From Paenibacillus terrigena DSM 21567 (lineage in GTDB: Bacteria > Bacillota > Bacilli > Paenibacillales > Paenibacillaceae): a stretch of 64,000 nt of DNA. Of the stretch, positions 63,289 to 64,000 are shown piece by piece (position 1 is the first letter of the stretch; every line of letters starts with the position of its first letter). Below the pieces are notes generated by a model that saw nothing but the letters and a program-made list of their open reading frames with translations, was not told the origin of the DNA and did not search any database. The position numbers were made by a program, and so were the translations under genes. Where the stretch lies: positions 372,001 through 436,000 of the forward strand of contig NZ_KB895414.1 in assembly GCF_000374845.1 (NCBI RefSeq). The letters are read 5' to 3'.

Positions 63289-63747
63289 AAACTCTCCTTA
63301 AGCCCGTCTATTATTATGTACTCTGTCCCTAGTATCGATCAGCTTAGCCACCAGCGTCGTATTAATCTCTTTATCGAAAGGGGTAAATCTTCCAATCATT
63401 TTACATTTACGCCCAAGTCATAGCATACCATTATCCAGCGCATTATGATACGGGTGATATTCCTAAAAAGCCCATGATGTACCCACTCCATTTGGACGCT
63501 ACGCCGCGAGCACTCCCCTGCATTGAACACAACGAGATTGGCAGCGCAAGTCGGCCTTCTACCTGATAACTCAAGCAATCCTCCCTATTGGAAAAATAAA
63601 AATATGGGAAGACAGTTCTGTATAAGGAGAACTTCGAGTAGGTCCAGGGAACCCAGCCGAATAACAATTCTATCAAAAACGAAAAATAACCCACTACCAA
63701 AGCCTTAGTACTAAAGTCGTGTTTTCATCGACAAAAAGGCTCATTTA
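63289..63747. other. Intergenic region with no supported gene
   Basis: Open frames of 60-85 codons on both strands between 63396 and 63708 overlap each other, carry no recognisable family, and show poor codon pattern. One minus-strand frame (TTG about 63563) has AGGGAGG in front and would give a 43-residue peptide, but no conserved feature is visible. Confidence 0.4.
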
Positions 63748-63775
63748 TTGTCATTTTTTTCATTTGTGATATGAT
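63748..63775 (+). promoter_or_regulatory. Sigma-A-type promoter before the second HD-GYP gene
   Basis: TTGTCA (63748-63753), 16 bases, then TATGAT (63770-63775), good matches to the -35 and -10 consensus. The start codon lies about 60 bases downstream. Confidence 0.55.
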
Positions 63776-63836
63776 GAACTTAATGTTTTTTTCTAGTAAA
63801 ACCATACCTCATAATGTGAAAAAGGTGGGCACCCCC

Positions 63837-64000
63837 ATGCGAGTGCATGTCATGGATTTAGGCATCGGAGATCGACTAAAGAACGATACGTTTAATTCCT
63901 ACGGACTCCATGTTCTGTCGCGCGGAACTGTTCTAAGTTCCCAAGAAATCTCTAAATTAATCTTACATCAAGTTGAATATGTAGATGTTGAACCGAGTGA
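63837..64000 (+). CDS. HD-GYP-type protein, N-terminal part (runs off the right edge)
   Basis: About 54 codons are visible. The start follows AAAGGTGGG. The residues RVHVMDLGIGDRLKND, YGLHVLSRGTVLSSQEIS and LILHQVEYVDVEP are the usual opening of HD-GYP phosphodiesterases (as in the neighbour at 59635, where GMKLGKKIYNEDG and LRYLYIED take these positions). The catalytic HD-GYP domain would be beyond the window. Confidence 0.65.
   Translation, partial: MRVHVMDLGIGDRLKNDTFNSYGLHVLSRGTVLSSQEISKLILHQVEYVDVEPS

Noticed and set aside
63396-63700. Frames of 60-85 codons in the last intergenic gap
   Set aside because: They overlap each other in different frames and resemble no family; support limited to one AGGGAGG.
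1-64000. Riboswitch, T-box, rRNA, insertion sequence or prophage
   Set aside because: None seen on reading; the leaders of the genes with gaps over 150 bases showed terminators, PhoP boxes or simple palindromes only.

Overview
The window looks like chromosomal DNA of a spore-forming, Gram-positive Bacillota of the Paenibacillaceae type (Paenibacillus or a close relative). The grounds are family-level: sporulation genes (ytrH/ytrI, ytvI-type permeases, cotJABC, yheB, YheC/YheD ATP-grasp proteins), an SLH-domain surface protein, DnaE next to accDA and pyk, citZ-icd-mdh near phoPR as in Bacillus subtilis, strong GGAGG ribosome sites with several TTG/GTG starts, and short interspersed palindromes of a kind seen in Paenibacillus genomes. 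No insertion sequence, prophage or CRISPR array was found.

Layout. 1-4.2 kb: start of a phosphate-binding lipoprotein gene (pstS), a soluble CBS-domain chemotaxis-type receptor, and a cytochrome bd oxidase operon ending in the 33-codon gene cydS. 4.2-4.6 kb: seven tandem 51-bp hairpin repeats. 4.6-9.9 kb: phoP, phoR, an SBF-family transporter and a class I fumarase. 10-15.5 kb: yfbR-type nucleotidase, an SDR, and mdh/icd/citZ. 15.7-19.5 kb: convergent ppx and ppk (polyphosphate). 19.6-26 kb: ytvI, fxsA, a thioesterase, pyk, accA, accD, a small protein and a PgpA/YutG-like gene. 26-26.7 kb: non-coding repeats. 26.7-38 kb: dnaE, ytrHI, ytpI, ytoI, an SLH surface protein, yheA-like, yheB.

38.1-47.4 kb is the most unusual stretch: seven YheC/YheD-family ATP-grasp proteins plus an acetyltransferase, in one six-gene operon and one opposing two-gene operon. 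Long and short forms alternate, and the opposing pair looks like an inverted copy of the central pair. 47.5-50.2 kb: a GntR/UTRA regulator and a two-domain mannose-6-phosphate isomerase behind a perfect 24-bp palindrome. 50.3-53.4 kb: a vitamin B6-flavoured group (glyA fragment, MocR-type regulator, PLP-homeostasis protein, PNPOx-like flavoprotein). 54.3-54.6 kb: tRNA-Glu, tRNA-Gly, tRNA-Leu. 54.7-64 kb: cotJABC, a second AI-2E-family permease, a CNNM/CBS protein, a YfkAB-type radical SAM protein, an HD-GYP protein, uppP, a YunD-like nucleotidase and the start of a second HD-GYP gene.

How they fit together. Phosphate is one theme: pstS, phoP and ppk each have upstream PhoP-box-like hexamers spaced exactly 11 bp apart, with the last one 9 bp from a -10-like hexamer, so uptake, sensing and polyphosphate synthesis are probably co-regulated. 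Central carbon metabolism (citrate synthase, isocitrate and malate dehydrogenases, fumarase, pyruvate kinase, acetyl-CoA carboxylase) is grouped around it. The rest is largely spore and envelope biology. All functions are inferred from sequence recognition; no database search was run.
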